This document shows positions 33,901-41,975 of a stretch of 52,150 nt of DNA, piece by piece (positions within the stretch are counted from its first letter, which is position 1; every line of letters begins with the position of its first letter). A program made the translations under genes and the position numbers. The notes below the pieces were generated by a model that did no database searches, was not told where the DNA came from, and was given only the letters and a program-made list of their open reading frames with translations. The DNA comes from Algoriphagus aquaeductus. GTDB lineage: Bacteria > Bacteroidota > Bacteroidia > Cytophagales > Cyclobacteriaceae. The stretch lies in assembly GCF_003253485.1 (NCBI RefSeq), contig NZ_QKTX01000023.1:1-52150 (forward strand), in the 5' to 3' direction.

Positions 33901-34895
33901 CTTTTTTCACCTTGAGCTAAAAACAAGTCAACCAATCGCTGCGCCAAAACTCCGGGATGAAGTTCCCCCGACTTGACTTTCGCTTTTTCGGATTCAAGCA
34001 TTTTCTTCACTTTTTCATTTCGGAGAAAAGCCTGCCCGAGCAAATCCTGAATCTGGTCCTCCATCCAGTTGATCCGCTGGCCAGCTCGATTGGCTTCCCA
34101 AAATGTCGAATCTTTCATTTTTTGCTCATACTCAACGATCAAGTCCCAGACTTTTTCCAAGCCCATCCCGGTCAGCGAAGAAGCCAAAAGGACCTTGGGG
34201 GACCAGTTCTTTTCGGGATGGGGAAAAAGATGAAACGCATTTTGGTAGTTGGACTTGGCTTTTTTAGCCGGATCCAGATTATCTCCGTCCACCTTGTGAA
34301 TCACCAAGGCATCGGCCATTTCCATGATTCCTTTTTTGATCCCCTGAAGCTCATCTCCCGCTCCTGCCAGCATCAGCAAAAGAAAAAAATCCACCATATT
34401 CTTCACGGCAGTTTCACTTTGCCCCACGCCTACTGTCTCCACCAATATCACATCAAACCCAGCCGCCTCACAAAGCAACATCGCTTCCCGAGTCCTGGCA
34501 CTGACACCTCCCAAGGTATGTCCCGAAGGACTGGGACGGATAAACGCCCGCTTGTCTGTTGCTAGGAGTTCCATGCGGGTTTTGTCCCCAAGTATGCTTC
34601 CCTTGCTGAGTTGGCTTGTTGGATCCACGGCCAGCACGGCTACTTTTTTCCCCTGATCCAAAAGCATTTTGCCAAACGCTTCAATAAAGGTACTTTTCCC
34701 CACACCCGGCACTCCGGTAATTCCGATGCGAAGCGAGTTTCCTGTCATCGGCAACACTTCCTGAACCAGCAGAGATGCAAGTTCCCGATCGGAATCGAGG
34801 GTACTTTCTGCCAAGGTGATCGCCTGACTGAGTATAACTCGGTTGCCGGATCGAATCCCTGCTGCATAGTCCTGAAGAGACAGTCTTTTTCTCAT
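33897..34895 (-). CDS. meaB: MeaB/ArgK-type GTPase for methylmalonyl-CoA mutase
   Basis: The 332-residue product has the G3E-type GTPase motifs: GITGVPGVGKSTFIE (Walker A), LAVDPTSQLSKGSILGDKTRM, DVILVETVGVGQSE (Walker B/switch) and the guanine motif IHKVDGDN (TKxD-like). It gates cofactor loading into, and protects, methylmalonyl-CoA mutase. It is separated from mutA/mutB by dnaA and the TA pair but is on the same strand as them. It overlaps its operon neighbours by four bases each. Confidence 0.92.
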   Translation of the reverse strand: MRKRLSLQDYAAGIRSGNRVILSQAITLAESTLDSDRELASLLVQEVLPMTGNSLRIGITGVPGVGKSTFIEAFGKMLLDQGKKVAVLAVDPTSQLSKGSILGDKTRMELLATDKRAFIRPSPSGHTLGGVSARTREAMLLCEAAGFDVILVETVGVGQSETAVKNMVDFFLLLMLAGAGDELQGIKKGIMEMADALVIHKVDGDNLDPAKKAKSNYQNAFHLFPHPEKNWSPKVLLASSLTGMGLEKVWDLIVEYEQKMKDSTFWEANRAGQRINWMEDQIQDLLGQAFLRNEKVKKMLESEKAKVKSGELHPGVLAQRLVDLFLAQGEKR

Positions 34896-35296
34896 GGATT
34901 GGAAAAGGTAAATCGGCTCTCTCCCATTGGAGTTTTTTCGTATTCGGCAAGTAAAAACTCTCGGTATTTCGGGTCAAAAAAGGGTTCCTTCGGGTTCAAG
35001 GTGAGTTTATCGGAAAGGTCCTTGGAAAAGAAAAAAACATGCGTCTTCCCATATTTGGAATGAGGCTGAGCGTCCGCAAACCCCTTCATCCATCCGGGAT
35101 TTTCATCTAGTGCACGAATTGCAAACACCCGAACTACGGGACCGGTATTATTCTCGTTTCGGTAAAATCCAATCTCCTCGTATTTCCCTTCCCATTGCTC
35201 AAGTCCGGGCTGAGAAAGACTGGCATTGAAAATCTGATAAATCACGATGCCGACTAAGAGTCCGAGTGCATAGAGAATGACTTTGTTCCTTTTCAA
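34892..35296 (-). CDS. Membrane-anchored protein, unknown, linked to meaB
   Basis: The 134-residue product has one N-terminal membrane segment (about 6-22, ILYALGLLVGIVIYQIF) and a soluble domain (EQWEGKYEEIGFYRNENN, VVRVFAIRALDENPGWMKGFADAQPHSKYGKTHVFFF). I do not recognise the fold. It overlaps the meaB gene by four bases and heads the three-gene meaB operon; the coupling suggests co-expression but not necessarily common function. Confidence 0.65.
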   Translation of the reverse strand: MKRNKVILYALGLLVGIVIYQIFNASLSQPGLEQWEGKYEEIGFYRNENNTGPVVRVFAIRALDENPGWMKGFADAQPHSKYGKTHVFFFSKDLSDKLTLNPKEPFFDPKYREFLLAEYEKTPMGESRFTFSNP

Positions 35297-35350
35297 AATC
35301 TTTAGCGGGTTTGTGGTGTTTAGGCCTTAATTTAGCCCAAAATTCTGACA

Positions 35351-35893
35351 ATGGGTTTCGAGTACGTCAAAGCACTTCATATCATCTTCGTAGTCACTTG
35401 GTTTGCCGGACTTTTTTATATCGTCCGTCTGTTTATTTACCAAACCGAAGCTCTGGAAAGACCCGAGGCCGAACGCAAGATACTGAAGCCTCAACTTGAC
35501 CTGATGGCGAGTCGACTTTGGTACATCATCACCTGGCCATCGGCAGTGTTAACGTTGATTTTTGGGATTTGGGTCCTGAGTTATCGTTGGGGCTACATGC
35601 AGTTGGGATTTATGCATGCCAAGTTGGGTTTTGTCTTCTTGCTTTACGTCTACCATGGATATTCTCACGTGATTTTTAAAGAACTGCAGGCGGGCAAGGC
35701 ACGGTGGAATTCCACTAAACTGAGGCTTTGGAACGAAGTTGCCACAATTTTGCTTTTTGCTATAGTATTCCTCATCGTGCTGAAAAGCACCGTCAGCATG
35801 CTTCAGGGAATCGCCGGACTCGTTGGCTTGGCTGTATTGCTGATGTTGGGAATCAAACTTTATAAAAACTACAGAATCAAAAAAGGAGAATGA
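35351..35893 (+). CDS. hemJ: HemJ-like protoporphyrinogen IX oxidase
   Basis: The 180-residue product has the HemJ (UPF0093) layout of four to five membrane helices: ALHIIFVVTWFAGLFYIVRLF (with the conserved His), LWYIITWPSAVLTLIFGIWVL, HAKLGFVFLLYVYHGYSH and LRLWNEVATILLFAIVFLIVL, where the family has RxxNE. It oxidises protoporphyrinogen IX in heme synthesis at the inner membrane. A tail of about 25 residues forms an additional hydrophobic helix. The SCO gene overlaps its stop by four bases. Confidence 0.88.
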   Translation: MGFEYVKALHIIFVVTWFAGLFYIVRLFIYQTEALERPEAERKILKPQLDLMASRLWYIITWPSAVLTLIFGIWVLSYRWGYMQLGFMHAKLGFVFLLYVYHGYSHVIFKELQAGKARWNSTKLRLWNEVATILLFAIVFLIVLKSTVSMLQGIAGLVGLAVLLMLGIKLYKNYRIKKGE

Positions 35894-36519
35894 AGACAAA
35901 CCGACTACTGCCAGTAATGATCATCCTCTTGGCTATTGCGTGCAAGCCTGGCAACAAGCCTGATGTTTCCCAACTTGACCTTCCTATTCTCGGAGAACGC
36001 TATGTGGACGACAATCAGGACACGGTGTACCATCGTATTGCTGACTTTTCCTTGGTCAATCAACTGGGAGATACCATCACCAATTCCGATGTGTCCGGTA
36101 AAGTATACGTGGCGGACTTTTTTTTCACTTCCTGTCCGACCATCTGTCCGGTGATGAAAAAAGAAATGCTTCGTGTGTATGAGAAATACCAAGAAAACCC
36201 AAATTTCAAAATTCTAAGCCACTCCATTGACGTGGCGCATGACACCCCGGAAGTGTTGAAAGATTATGCTGAGAAGCTGGGGGTTGAAAGCGCTTCAACT
36301 TGGAATTTTCTCACCGGAGATCAGGAAAAAATCTTTGAACTCGGACAGACCAGCTATCTCACCACAGCTATGGCCGATCAGCTGGAACCGGGAGGCTTTT
36401 TGCATAGCGGGGCTTTTCTGTTGATTGATCAACAGGGTCGAATCAGGGGAGTTTATGACGGAACCAAGTCCGACCAGGTAGATCGATTGATCAATGATAT
36501 TCCCAAAATCCTGAAATAA
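35890..36519 (+). CDS. SCO1/SenC copper chaperone lipoprotein
   Basis: The 209-residue product has a lipoprotein signal ending LAIAC (Cys18) and a thioredoxin-like domain with VADFFFTSCPTICPVM, holding the copper ligands CxxxC, and the His ligand in ILSHSIDVAHD. SCO proteins load copper into the CuA site of cytochrome oxidase. It is translated with hemJ (ATGA overlap) and the cytochrome c gene, fitting an oxidase-assembly role. Confidence 0.92.
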   Translation: MKTNRLLPVMIILLAIACKPGNKPDVSQLDLPILGERYVDDNQDTVYHRIADFSLVNQLGDTITNSDVSGKVYVADFFFTSCPTICPVMKKEMLRVYEKYQENPNFKILSHSIDVAHDTPEVLKDYAEKLGVESASTWNFLTGDQEKIFELGQTSYLTTAMADQLEPGGFLHSGAFLLIDQQGRIRGVYDGTKSDQVDRLINDIPKILK

Positions 36520-36968
36520 TGAAACGACTCCTTTGGCTGATGCTACTGAGCGTGGGAATTTCATGCAGTCCAAGACCTTCAAACGAGGAAAATACCCTTG
36601 CCCAAATTTCAGATCCTGAAGTCATGAAGTTTGCTGTCACGGGGAAACAGCTTTACGAAAATTACTGTGGCAACTGCCATCAAAACGACGGGAAAGGACT
36701 GGGAAAACTGATCCCTCCCCTACGAGATGCGGACTATTTCAAAGCCAGTGTCCACCGGACGGTCTGGATCATGAGACATGGACAAAAAGGTGAGATTGTT
36801 GTCAACGGACAAACCTACAACCAAGCCATGCCCGGCAATCCTCAGTTAAAACCGCTTGAAATTGCTCAAATAGCCACTTACCTCTATAATATCTGGGGGA
36901 TGAAAGAAGGCGTGATTTCGTCGCCTGAGGTAGAAAAATACCTGAAAGAAGCCCCTGAAGGATTTTAG
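36519..36968 (+). CDS. Lipoprotein cytochrome c
   Basis: The 149-residue product has a lipoprotein signal ending GISC (Cys16), one heme site NYCGNCHQNDGKG (CxxCH) and a likely axial Met in YNQAMPGNPQL. It is a membrane-anchored electron carrier, probably feeding or receiving electrons from the oxidase for which the SCO neighbour works. The ATG overlaps the SCO stop by one base, and its stop overlaps that of the convergent gene. Confidence 0.92.
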   Translation: MKRLLWLMLLSVGISCSPRPSNEENTLAQISDPEVMKFAVTGKQLYENYCGNCHQNDGKGLGKLIPPLRDADYFKASVHRTVWIMRHGQKGEIVVNGQTYNQAMPGNPQLKPLEIAQIATYLYNIWGMKEGVISSPEVEKYLKEAPEGF

Positions 36969-37387
36969 CTTCCAAGAAGTCTATTGGCGTTGGCCAATGC
37001 TTCTTTGATTTCTTCATTTACTTGGGTGACCAGGATCATTTGCTCCTCCAAGTAAACCTTGACCTCTTCGGGAGTCTGGTCACCGTCTTCATTTTTGTAC
37101 TGCCTCATCCAAATAAACATCCCTTCGTAGGCTTTATTCAATTGGACTGCAAGATTTTTTAGCGAGTCGATTTTTTCTAAATCCGGATCATCCAAACCGT
37201 TCATTTCAGAAGCTTTCTGAAGAGCCGCTTTTTCAAAAGATTTCAACTGACCCATTTTGGGCATCACTTCATCATGGATGGAAATCACCTTTTCCCGGAG
37301 TAATTTATTTTCTTCAACTTGTTTATTTCCACAGGATTGCAAAAATACAAACAGCCCAAAAACCAAATAAAAAGGAATAAATTTCAT
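36965..37387 (-). CDS. Small coiled-coil lipoprotein, unknown
   Basis: The 140-residue product has a lipoprotein signal ending LQSC (Cys19) and a helical, Glu/Lys-rich mature part (VEENKLLREKVISIHDEVMPKMGQLKSFEKAALQKASEM...) without domain match. Similar small lipoproteins are often seen in Cytophagales and are sometimes misnamed. Its stop overlaps the cytochrome c stop by four bases on the other strand. A good -7 box lies upstream at 37415-37408. Confidence 0.65.
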   Translation of the reverse strand: MKFIPFYLVFGLFVFLQSCGNKQVEENKLLREKVISIHDEVMPKMGQLKSFEKAALQKASEMNGLDDPDLEKIDSLKNLAVQLNKAYEGMFIWMRQYKNEDGDQTPEEVKVYLEEQMILVTQVNEEIKEALANANRLLGS

Positions 37388-37407
37388 GTCACTGAATTTA
37401 AGTAATG

Positions 37408-37415
37408 CAAAGATA
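37408..37415 (-). promoter_or_regulatory. Candidate -7 box for the lipoprotein gene at 36965
   Basis: On the minus strand, TATCTTTG matches TAnnTTTG and lies 20 bases before the ATG. A TTG is not evident at the ideal distance. Confidence 0.45.
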
Positions 37416-37512
37416 CAATTAATTCTTGTTTAAAGTAAAGTTTTACAGGAATGGAAAGTTAGGCACAAGATTTCAATCCTTTGGTTAATTTTGGGGATAT
37501 TCAATTCAACCT

Positions 37513-38334
37513 ATGAAACCTTTCTGTTTTGCCGACGGGAAATTTATCCCAACTGAATCTGCTACCATACATCCTTCAGATCTGGGATTGATCAGAGGCT
37601 ATGGGATTTTTGATTTTTTCAGAACTGCTAATTACCAGCCTCTTTTCTTGGATCATTACCTAGATCGATTCATTACTTCGGCTGAGAAAACCTACCTCCC
37701 GCTTGACTACAGTAGGGCAGAATTGAAATCCATCATCACCGGACTGATTGAAAAAAATGACCTCCGAGAAGGTGGAATCCGAATGGTGCTCAGTGGAGGG
37801 GTATCCGAAAATCACTTCTCTCCGGCCAAAGGAAAACTGTTCATTTTTGCAGAGTCCCTGATATTCCCCTCCGAAGAAAAGTATCAACAAGGAGTCAAAC
37901 TTCTTACCCTTGAATATGTGCGGGCGATCGCAGACATCAAGACGACCAATTACACACTTCCGGTATGGCATAGTGTCAACTGGAAGAGACTGGGAGCAGA
38001 AGATGTGCTCTACCATTGGAACGGCTGGGTAAGTGAAAGCTCCCGAAGCAATTTTTTCATCGTGAAAGATGGGGTCATCCATACTCCTGACCAGCACATC
38101 TTATTGGGAATTACACGTAAACACCTCCTGCATCTGGCCGGTAATGCAGTCATTCGACCCATTTCGTTGGAAGAAGTTTGGGAAGCTGAAGAAGCTTTTA
38201 TTTCCAGCACGACTAAAATTCTGCTTCCCGTGACCCAATTGGATGACCGAAAGATCGGCAATGGGAAAGTAGGCAAAACGACCCTGGAAATCCTCGAAAA
38301 ATTCAGGAAACTCGAATTGGAAACTGTCTCCTAA
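37513..38334 (+). CDS. Class IV aminotransferase (IlvE/PabC-like)
   Basis: The 273-residue PLP enzyme has the fold-type IV marks: FADGKFIPTESATIHPSDLGLIRGYGIFDFFRT, the PLP Lys at about residue 143 in ADIKTTNYTLPV, WVSESSRSNFFIVKDGVIHTP and a closing EAFISSTTKILLPVTQ. It could be a branched-chain or D-amino-acid aminotransferase or a 4-amino-4-deoxychorismate lyase. The sequence alone does not decide. It is a single gene ended by a bidirectional terminator. Confidence 0.85.
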   Translation: MKPFCFADGKFIPTESATIHPSDLGLIRGYGIFDFFRTANYQPLFLDHYLDRFITSAEKTYLPLDYSRAELKSIITGLIEKNDLREGGIRMVLSGGVSENHFSPAKGKLFIFAESLIFPSEEKYQQGVKLLTLEYVRAIADIKTTNYTLPVWHSVNWKRLGAEDVLYHWNGWVSESSRSNFFIVKDGVIHTPDQHILLGITRKHLLHLAGNAVIRPISLEEVWEAEEAFISSTTKILLPVTQLDDRKIGNGKVGKTTLEILEKFRKLELETVS

Positions 38335-38337
38335 TTC

Positions 38338-38368
38338 ACAAAAAAAGCTCCTAGAGGAGCTTTTTTTG
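38338..38368. terminator. Bidirectional terminator
   Basis: AAAAAAGCTCC / GGAGCTTTTTTT at 38341-38367 is a perfect stem with T-runs in both directions. It lies between the + aminotransferase gene and the - DUF3299-like gene. Confidence 0.88.
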
Positions 38369-38369
38369 A

Positions 38370-38807
38370 TTAATTATCAATCAACTGTGCATCCTTGAGG
38401 ATGTACATGAGTTTTTCGGGGTCGTTGGCATTGAGGGTAAGTTTCCCTTTCACCTTCACTCTTTTTGAAGTGTATTTGATGGGATTGGTCAGCATGACTT
38501 CCATCACGGTCTCCGGTCCACCCGAACCACAAAAAAAACATTCCGCCAAAGGAAGGCTGGATAGAATGATGTGATTAGGTTTAAACATTCCTTCAAATGG
38601 AATGATGTAGCCATCCGCTTCGACCACTTTCCCTTCCAACTTTTTAATATTATCAGAAAAGACCGGGACATATAATTCTCCAAAATTGTCTTTACTGATT
38701 TTATAGGAAACTTCTGAGAGATTTTTCCACACCCCTTGGGCATTTGCTCCTTGAGAATAAACCATCCCCAGGAACATCAGGGCAGGTAGCACAATCCACT
38801 TTTTCAT
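38370..38807 (-). CDS. Exported DUF3299-like protein, last gene of the kinase-ABC operon
   Basis: The 145-residue product has a signal peptide (about 1-23, ending GANA) and a small beta domain: YKISKDNFGELYVPVFSDNIKKLEGKVVEADGYIIPFEG, then ILSSLPLAECFFCGSGGPETVMEV, then a C-terminal KGKLTLN strand. The 'GYxxPxE' strand and the ABC neighbours recall DUF3299 proteins, which accompany FtsX-type ABC systems in Gammaproteobacteria. The ECFFCG pair could bind a metal. It starts 24 bases after the permease gene. The family call is moderate. Confidence 0.6.
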   Translation of the reverse strand: MKKWIVLPALMFLGMVYSQGANAQGVWKNLSEVSYKISKDNFGELYVPVFSDNIKKLEGKVVEADGYIIPFEGMFKPNHIILSSLPLAECFFCGSGGPETVMEVMLTNPIKYTSKRVKVKGKLTLNANDPEKLMYILKDAQLIDN

Positions 38808-38831
38808 GATTTAATTAAATTTTGTCGCTAA

Positions 38832-40121
38832 TTAAGCCTTTGTCAACTGCTTTGCAATACTTGTTTGATAAGCAGTCCAAGCAGGGATAAGAGAGGCGAT
38901 CACACCTACTGCTAACGCATAACCTACAATCCAAAGTTCTTGATACAGGAAAATCCATGGCTGGATAGCAGAAACCACACTTTGCTCATTTTGGCTGACC
39001 ACTAAGGCCAGAAACAAATGCCCCAAGCCAATGCCCAATACAGCGCCTAAAAAAGTGAGCAGTAAGCTTTCCATGAAAACCAACCACACCAGCTGAAAAG
39101 GAGAGGCTCCCAAAGCTCTTAAGATAGCCAAATCGTATTTTCTTTCTTTTAGGGAATTGTACAAGGCGATGAAAATCCCCAATCCCGCTATCACGATCAA
39201 AACTACCGCCAGCCCCTGAAGCACACTGATCCCAACACCCAATAACTCAAATAACCGGGACATCTCAAACGATGGAGATGCGGCCTGCATGGAAGTGCCT
39301 GAATTGATCATGCGGGGGAGTTGGATGGCCGCCATGGGGTTGCGAAACTGGAGCAAAAGAGAAGTTACCTCACGCTCTTCTTCCGTTTCCGGAAAACCAG
39401 TTTTGGCTACGGGCTGGTGGAATTTTGCATGATGGTCTTCTTCTATGGCCCCGTCGTGACTTTCTTCGGAATGAGTCTCCTCACCTTGGTCTGAATTTCC
39501 CTCCTCTTCATCATGGGTAAACCATACCGACTCGACGCTGGTCAGCACCAGGCGGTCAATTACATTTCCTCTTGCCGCCAAAATGCCTGAAACCACAAAA
39601 TTGTGCTGATCGTGATCATGGCTACCCATGCTGATGCCATGACTGCCGGTAAATTCATCCCCTAACTTCATTTTAAGCTTTTGGGCTATTTCCGAGCCTA
39701 TGACTACCTCAAACGGTTCTTCCCAAGCTTTCCCTTCGGCAAACTCCGCCCCATAAAGCTCCAAGTAATCGTGATTGGTACCCACTATCCGGAATCCCTG
39801 CACATTGTCTCCCAAAGCCAAAGGAATGACCTTTTTGACCAACCGATTTTGGGCAAGCCGCTTAGCCTCGTCCATCTTGATATTGCCGGTCGGAAAATCG
39901 ATCTGGTACACAGAGGAGAGGATCAACTGAAGCGGACTGCCTTTAGCACCCACCACCAAGTCGATACCCGCTGCATCTTGGTTCATTTTTTTCTCAAACT
40001 GGTCCTGTACAAGCAATAGCACCGTAATGATTGCCAATCCCAAAGCCAGCAAAAAGATGTTCAGCCCTGAGGATAGTGGCCTAAACGTGAGATATTTCCA
40101 GCTGATTTTAAACAGATTCAT
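38832..40121 (-). CDS. FtsX/MacB-type ABC permease with His/acid-rich loop
   Basis: The 429-residue product has the FtsX/MacB topology: one membrane helix near 18-38, a periplasmic domain of about 245 residues, then three helices (about 294-320, 346-376, 394-415). The periplasmic domain carries two unusual segments, GSHDHDQHNF (167-175) and a stretch rich in His, Glu and Asp at 203-236. These look like metal-binding loops. The permease overlaps the ATPase gene by four bases. Family roles are lipoprotein release, peptide export and, in some clades, metal handling; zinc or another divalent metal is a plausible inference here. Confidence 0.85.
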   Translation of the reverse strand: MNLFKISWKYLTFRPLSSGLNIFLLALGLAIITVLLLVQDQFEKKMNQDAAGIDLVVGAKGSPLQLILSSVYQIDFPTGNIKMDEAKRLAQNRLVKKVIPLALGDNVQGFRIVGTNHDYLELYGAEFAEGKAWEEPFEVVIGSEIAQKLKMKLGDEFTGSHGISMGSHDHDQHNFVVSGILAARGNVIDRLVLTSVESVWFTHDEEEGNSDQGEETHSEESHDGAIEEDHHAKFHQPVAKTGFPETEEEREVTSLLLQFRNPMAAIQLPRMINSGTSMQAASPSFEMSRLFELLGVGISVLQGLAVVLIVIAGLGIFIALYNSLKERKYDLAILRALGASPFQLVWLVFMESLLLTFLGAVLGIGLGHLFLALVVSQNEQSVVSAIQPWIFLYQELWIVGYALAVGVIASLIPAWTAYQTSIAKQLTKA

Positions 40122-40750
40122 GTGGTTTGGACTTCTATAAATTGGGGAATATGCGCTTTGACCCGCTGATCATGGGTGACAATGATCAAGGCTGCGCCGA
40201 TTTTAGAGGCTTGTTGCTTCAGTAGCTGGATGACTTTTTCGGTATTTACATCATCCAGACTGGAGGTCGGCTCATCTGCGAGAATCAATTTAGGCGAATT
40301 GGCCAAAGCTCTGGCAATTGACACCCGCTGCGCTTCACCTTCGCTAAGCGTCAAAACGGAAGCATTTGCCTTGGACTCCATTCCCAGCTCACTTAAGAGT
40401 AAAGCGATATCCACTTCCTTCTTTTTGCTGAAAAAAGGTACCAATTCAAGGTTTTGCTTCACAGTGAGTGCTGCGATCAAATGGGGTTTCTGAAACACAA
40501 TCCCAATATGCTTTCCTCTGAATAAATCCAGCTCTTTGCCGGTGAGGGATGAAACTGCCACGTCTCCCAAGACCACTGAGCCCTGAGAGGGCTTAAGCAG
40601 CCCTGCCAGCAGATTGAGAAGAGTGGTTTTTCCGCTTCCTGATTTTCCAAGGATCAACAGGGAATCTCCTGAGTCCAATTTCACATCGGGAAAAACAAGT
40701 GTTTTCTGCCCAGGGTGGGCAAATTGTAAGGTTTCTGTACGTAATAACAT
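40118..40750 (-). CDS. LolD/MacB-type ABC ATPase
   Basis: The 210-residue product has Walker A LILGKSGSGKTTLLN, the signature LSEGEAQRVSIARAL, Walker B LILADEPTSSLD and the switch VTHD. The Q-loop region GIVFQKPHLIAALTV and overall length fit the LolD/MacB/FtsE clade. It energises the permease encoded behind it (four-base overlap). Only one base separates it from the stop of the upstream receiver-kinase gene, so signalling and transport genes are co-transcribed. Confidence 0.92.
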   Translation of the reverse strand: MLLRTETLQFAHPGQKTLVFPDVKLDSGDSLLILGKSGSGKTTLLNLLAGLLKPSQGSVVLGDVAVSSLTGKELDLFRGKHIGIVFQKPHLIAALTVKQNLELVPFFSKKKEVDIALLLSELGMESKANASVLTLSEGEAQRVSIARALANSPKLILADEPTSSLDDVNTEKVIQLLKQQASKIGAALIIVTHDQRVKAHIPQFIEVQTT

Positions 40751-40751
40751 G

Positions 40752-41927
40752 CTATTTTACTGGTATGCCTACCCGGAATGTCGTTCCTTTTCCCGCCTCA
40801 CTCTCAAAGGAAATTTCTCCCTGAAGCACTTCGAGGCATTTTTTGACAATCGACAAGCCCAAGCCGGATCCTTCAACTATTCCGACATTTCCGGCACGAA
40901 AAAACCGGTCAAAAAGTTTCCCCTGCTCTGATTTTGGAATTCCAATTCCCTGATCCGAGATAGTGGACACAAGCCTTCCATTTTCTATCGAAATCGAAAA
41001 GTCCACTTCTTTTCCTTCTTTGGAATATTTCACCGCGTTGGAAAGCAAATTTTCCAAAACCTGATACACCAATTCCGGATCAGTCGTAATCGTCTTGGGG
41101 AGGTTGCCCAATTCGGCTTTTATGGTCACTTCATTTTCAATCCCGGCTTTGACCGTATCCAGGAGCTCTTTGACAAAAGCTCCCATAAATACCTTTTTGG
41201 GCTTGAACTCCAATTTATTTTCATCTGCCTTCCCAAAAAACAGTACACTGGTCAACAGGTTATTCAAGGCCCGGACAGAGTTCTCAATTTTAAAAGCATG
41301 CTTGGAAATCTTCTGCTTGAACGGATGATCCTTTTCAGCATAGATCTGGAGCAATTGAGCCGAACTCAGGATAGAAGTAAGGGGAGTTTTAAATCCGTGA
41401 GACACGTTAAGGACTATTCTGGACTTCAACTCATTGATTTCCCGCTCTTTTTCGAGCGCCTTGGTCAGCTCCTTATTCGCTTCGTAAAGCTCCGCTGTTC
41501 GCTGTTTTACCTTTTCTTCGAGCTCATTGTTTAGCTTCTGCAGTTCTTTTTCTTTTCGGTCTTTGAAAATGGCCAACTCAATCACCATGTTCAACTCCCG
41601 GATATTAAAAGGTTTGATTACATAGGCGCTGGGATTGGTCCCTACTACCTTATTCAAGGTATCGGCATCCGAAGAGGCACTGAGATAGACTACCGGAATA
41701 TCAAATTTTTCATTGATTATCTCGGTAGTTTTGATTCCGTCCAGTTCACCTGCCAGATTGATATCCATCATCACGATATCGGCACCGTTTTCATCCAAAA
41801 TCTCCAGGGCCTTTTCACCGGTATCGGCAATACCGATAATTTGGTGTGCATTTTTTTCAAGGGCCCGCTGGAGTAAAAGAGCAGAAACGGAATCATCCTC
41901 CACGATGAGGATTCTCAATGTAAACAT
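40752..41927 (-). CDS. Receiver-histidine kinase fusion with variant His box
   Basis: The ATG at 41927 starts a normal receiver (MFTLRILIVEDDSVSALLL), whereas the frame runs on 15 codons upstream. The 391-residue product has a receiver domain (phosphoacceptor Asp about 55 in IVMMDINLAG), a coiled-coil linker (about 125-175), a HisKA box VLNVSHGFKTPLTS and an HATPase with LLSNAVKYS, ISDQGIGIP and GSGLGLSIVKK. The residue after the phospho-His is Gly in place of the usual Glu/Asp. It has no DNA-binding output. The large sensor kinase precedes it by 48 bases. Confidence 0.88.
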   Translation of the reverse strand: MFTLRILIVEDDSVSALLLQRALEKNAHQIIGIADTGEKALEILDENGADIVMMDINLAGELDGIKTTEIINEKFDIPVVYLSASSDADTLNKVVGTNPSAYVIKPFNIRELNMVIELAIFKDRKEKELQKLNNELEEKVKQRTAELYEANKELTKALEKEREINELKSRIVLNVSHGFKTPLTSILSSAQLLQIYAEKDHPFKQKISKHAFKIENSVRALNNLLTSVLFFGKADENKLEFKPKKVFMGAFVKELLDTVKAGIENEVTIKAELGNLPKTITTDPELVYQVLENLLSNAVKYSKEGKEVDFSISIENGRLVSTISDQGIGIPKSEQGKLFDRFFRAGNVGIVEGSGLGLSIVKKCLEVLQGEISFESEAGKGTTFRVGIPVK

Positions 41928-41975
41928 GGGTCGGAAAAAGAGGTGACGTTTTTTTTTGTGTTGAAAATACAAAAA

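Noticed and set aside
33957..34565. 202-codon open frame on the + strand
   Set aside because: It is antisense to meaB, which has all GTPase motifs.
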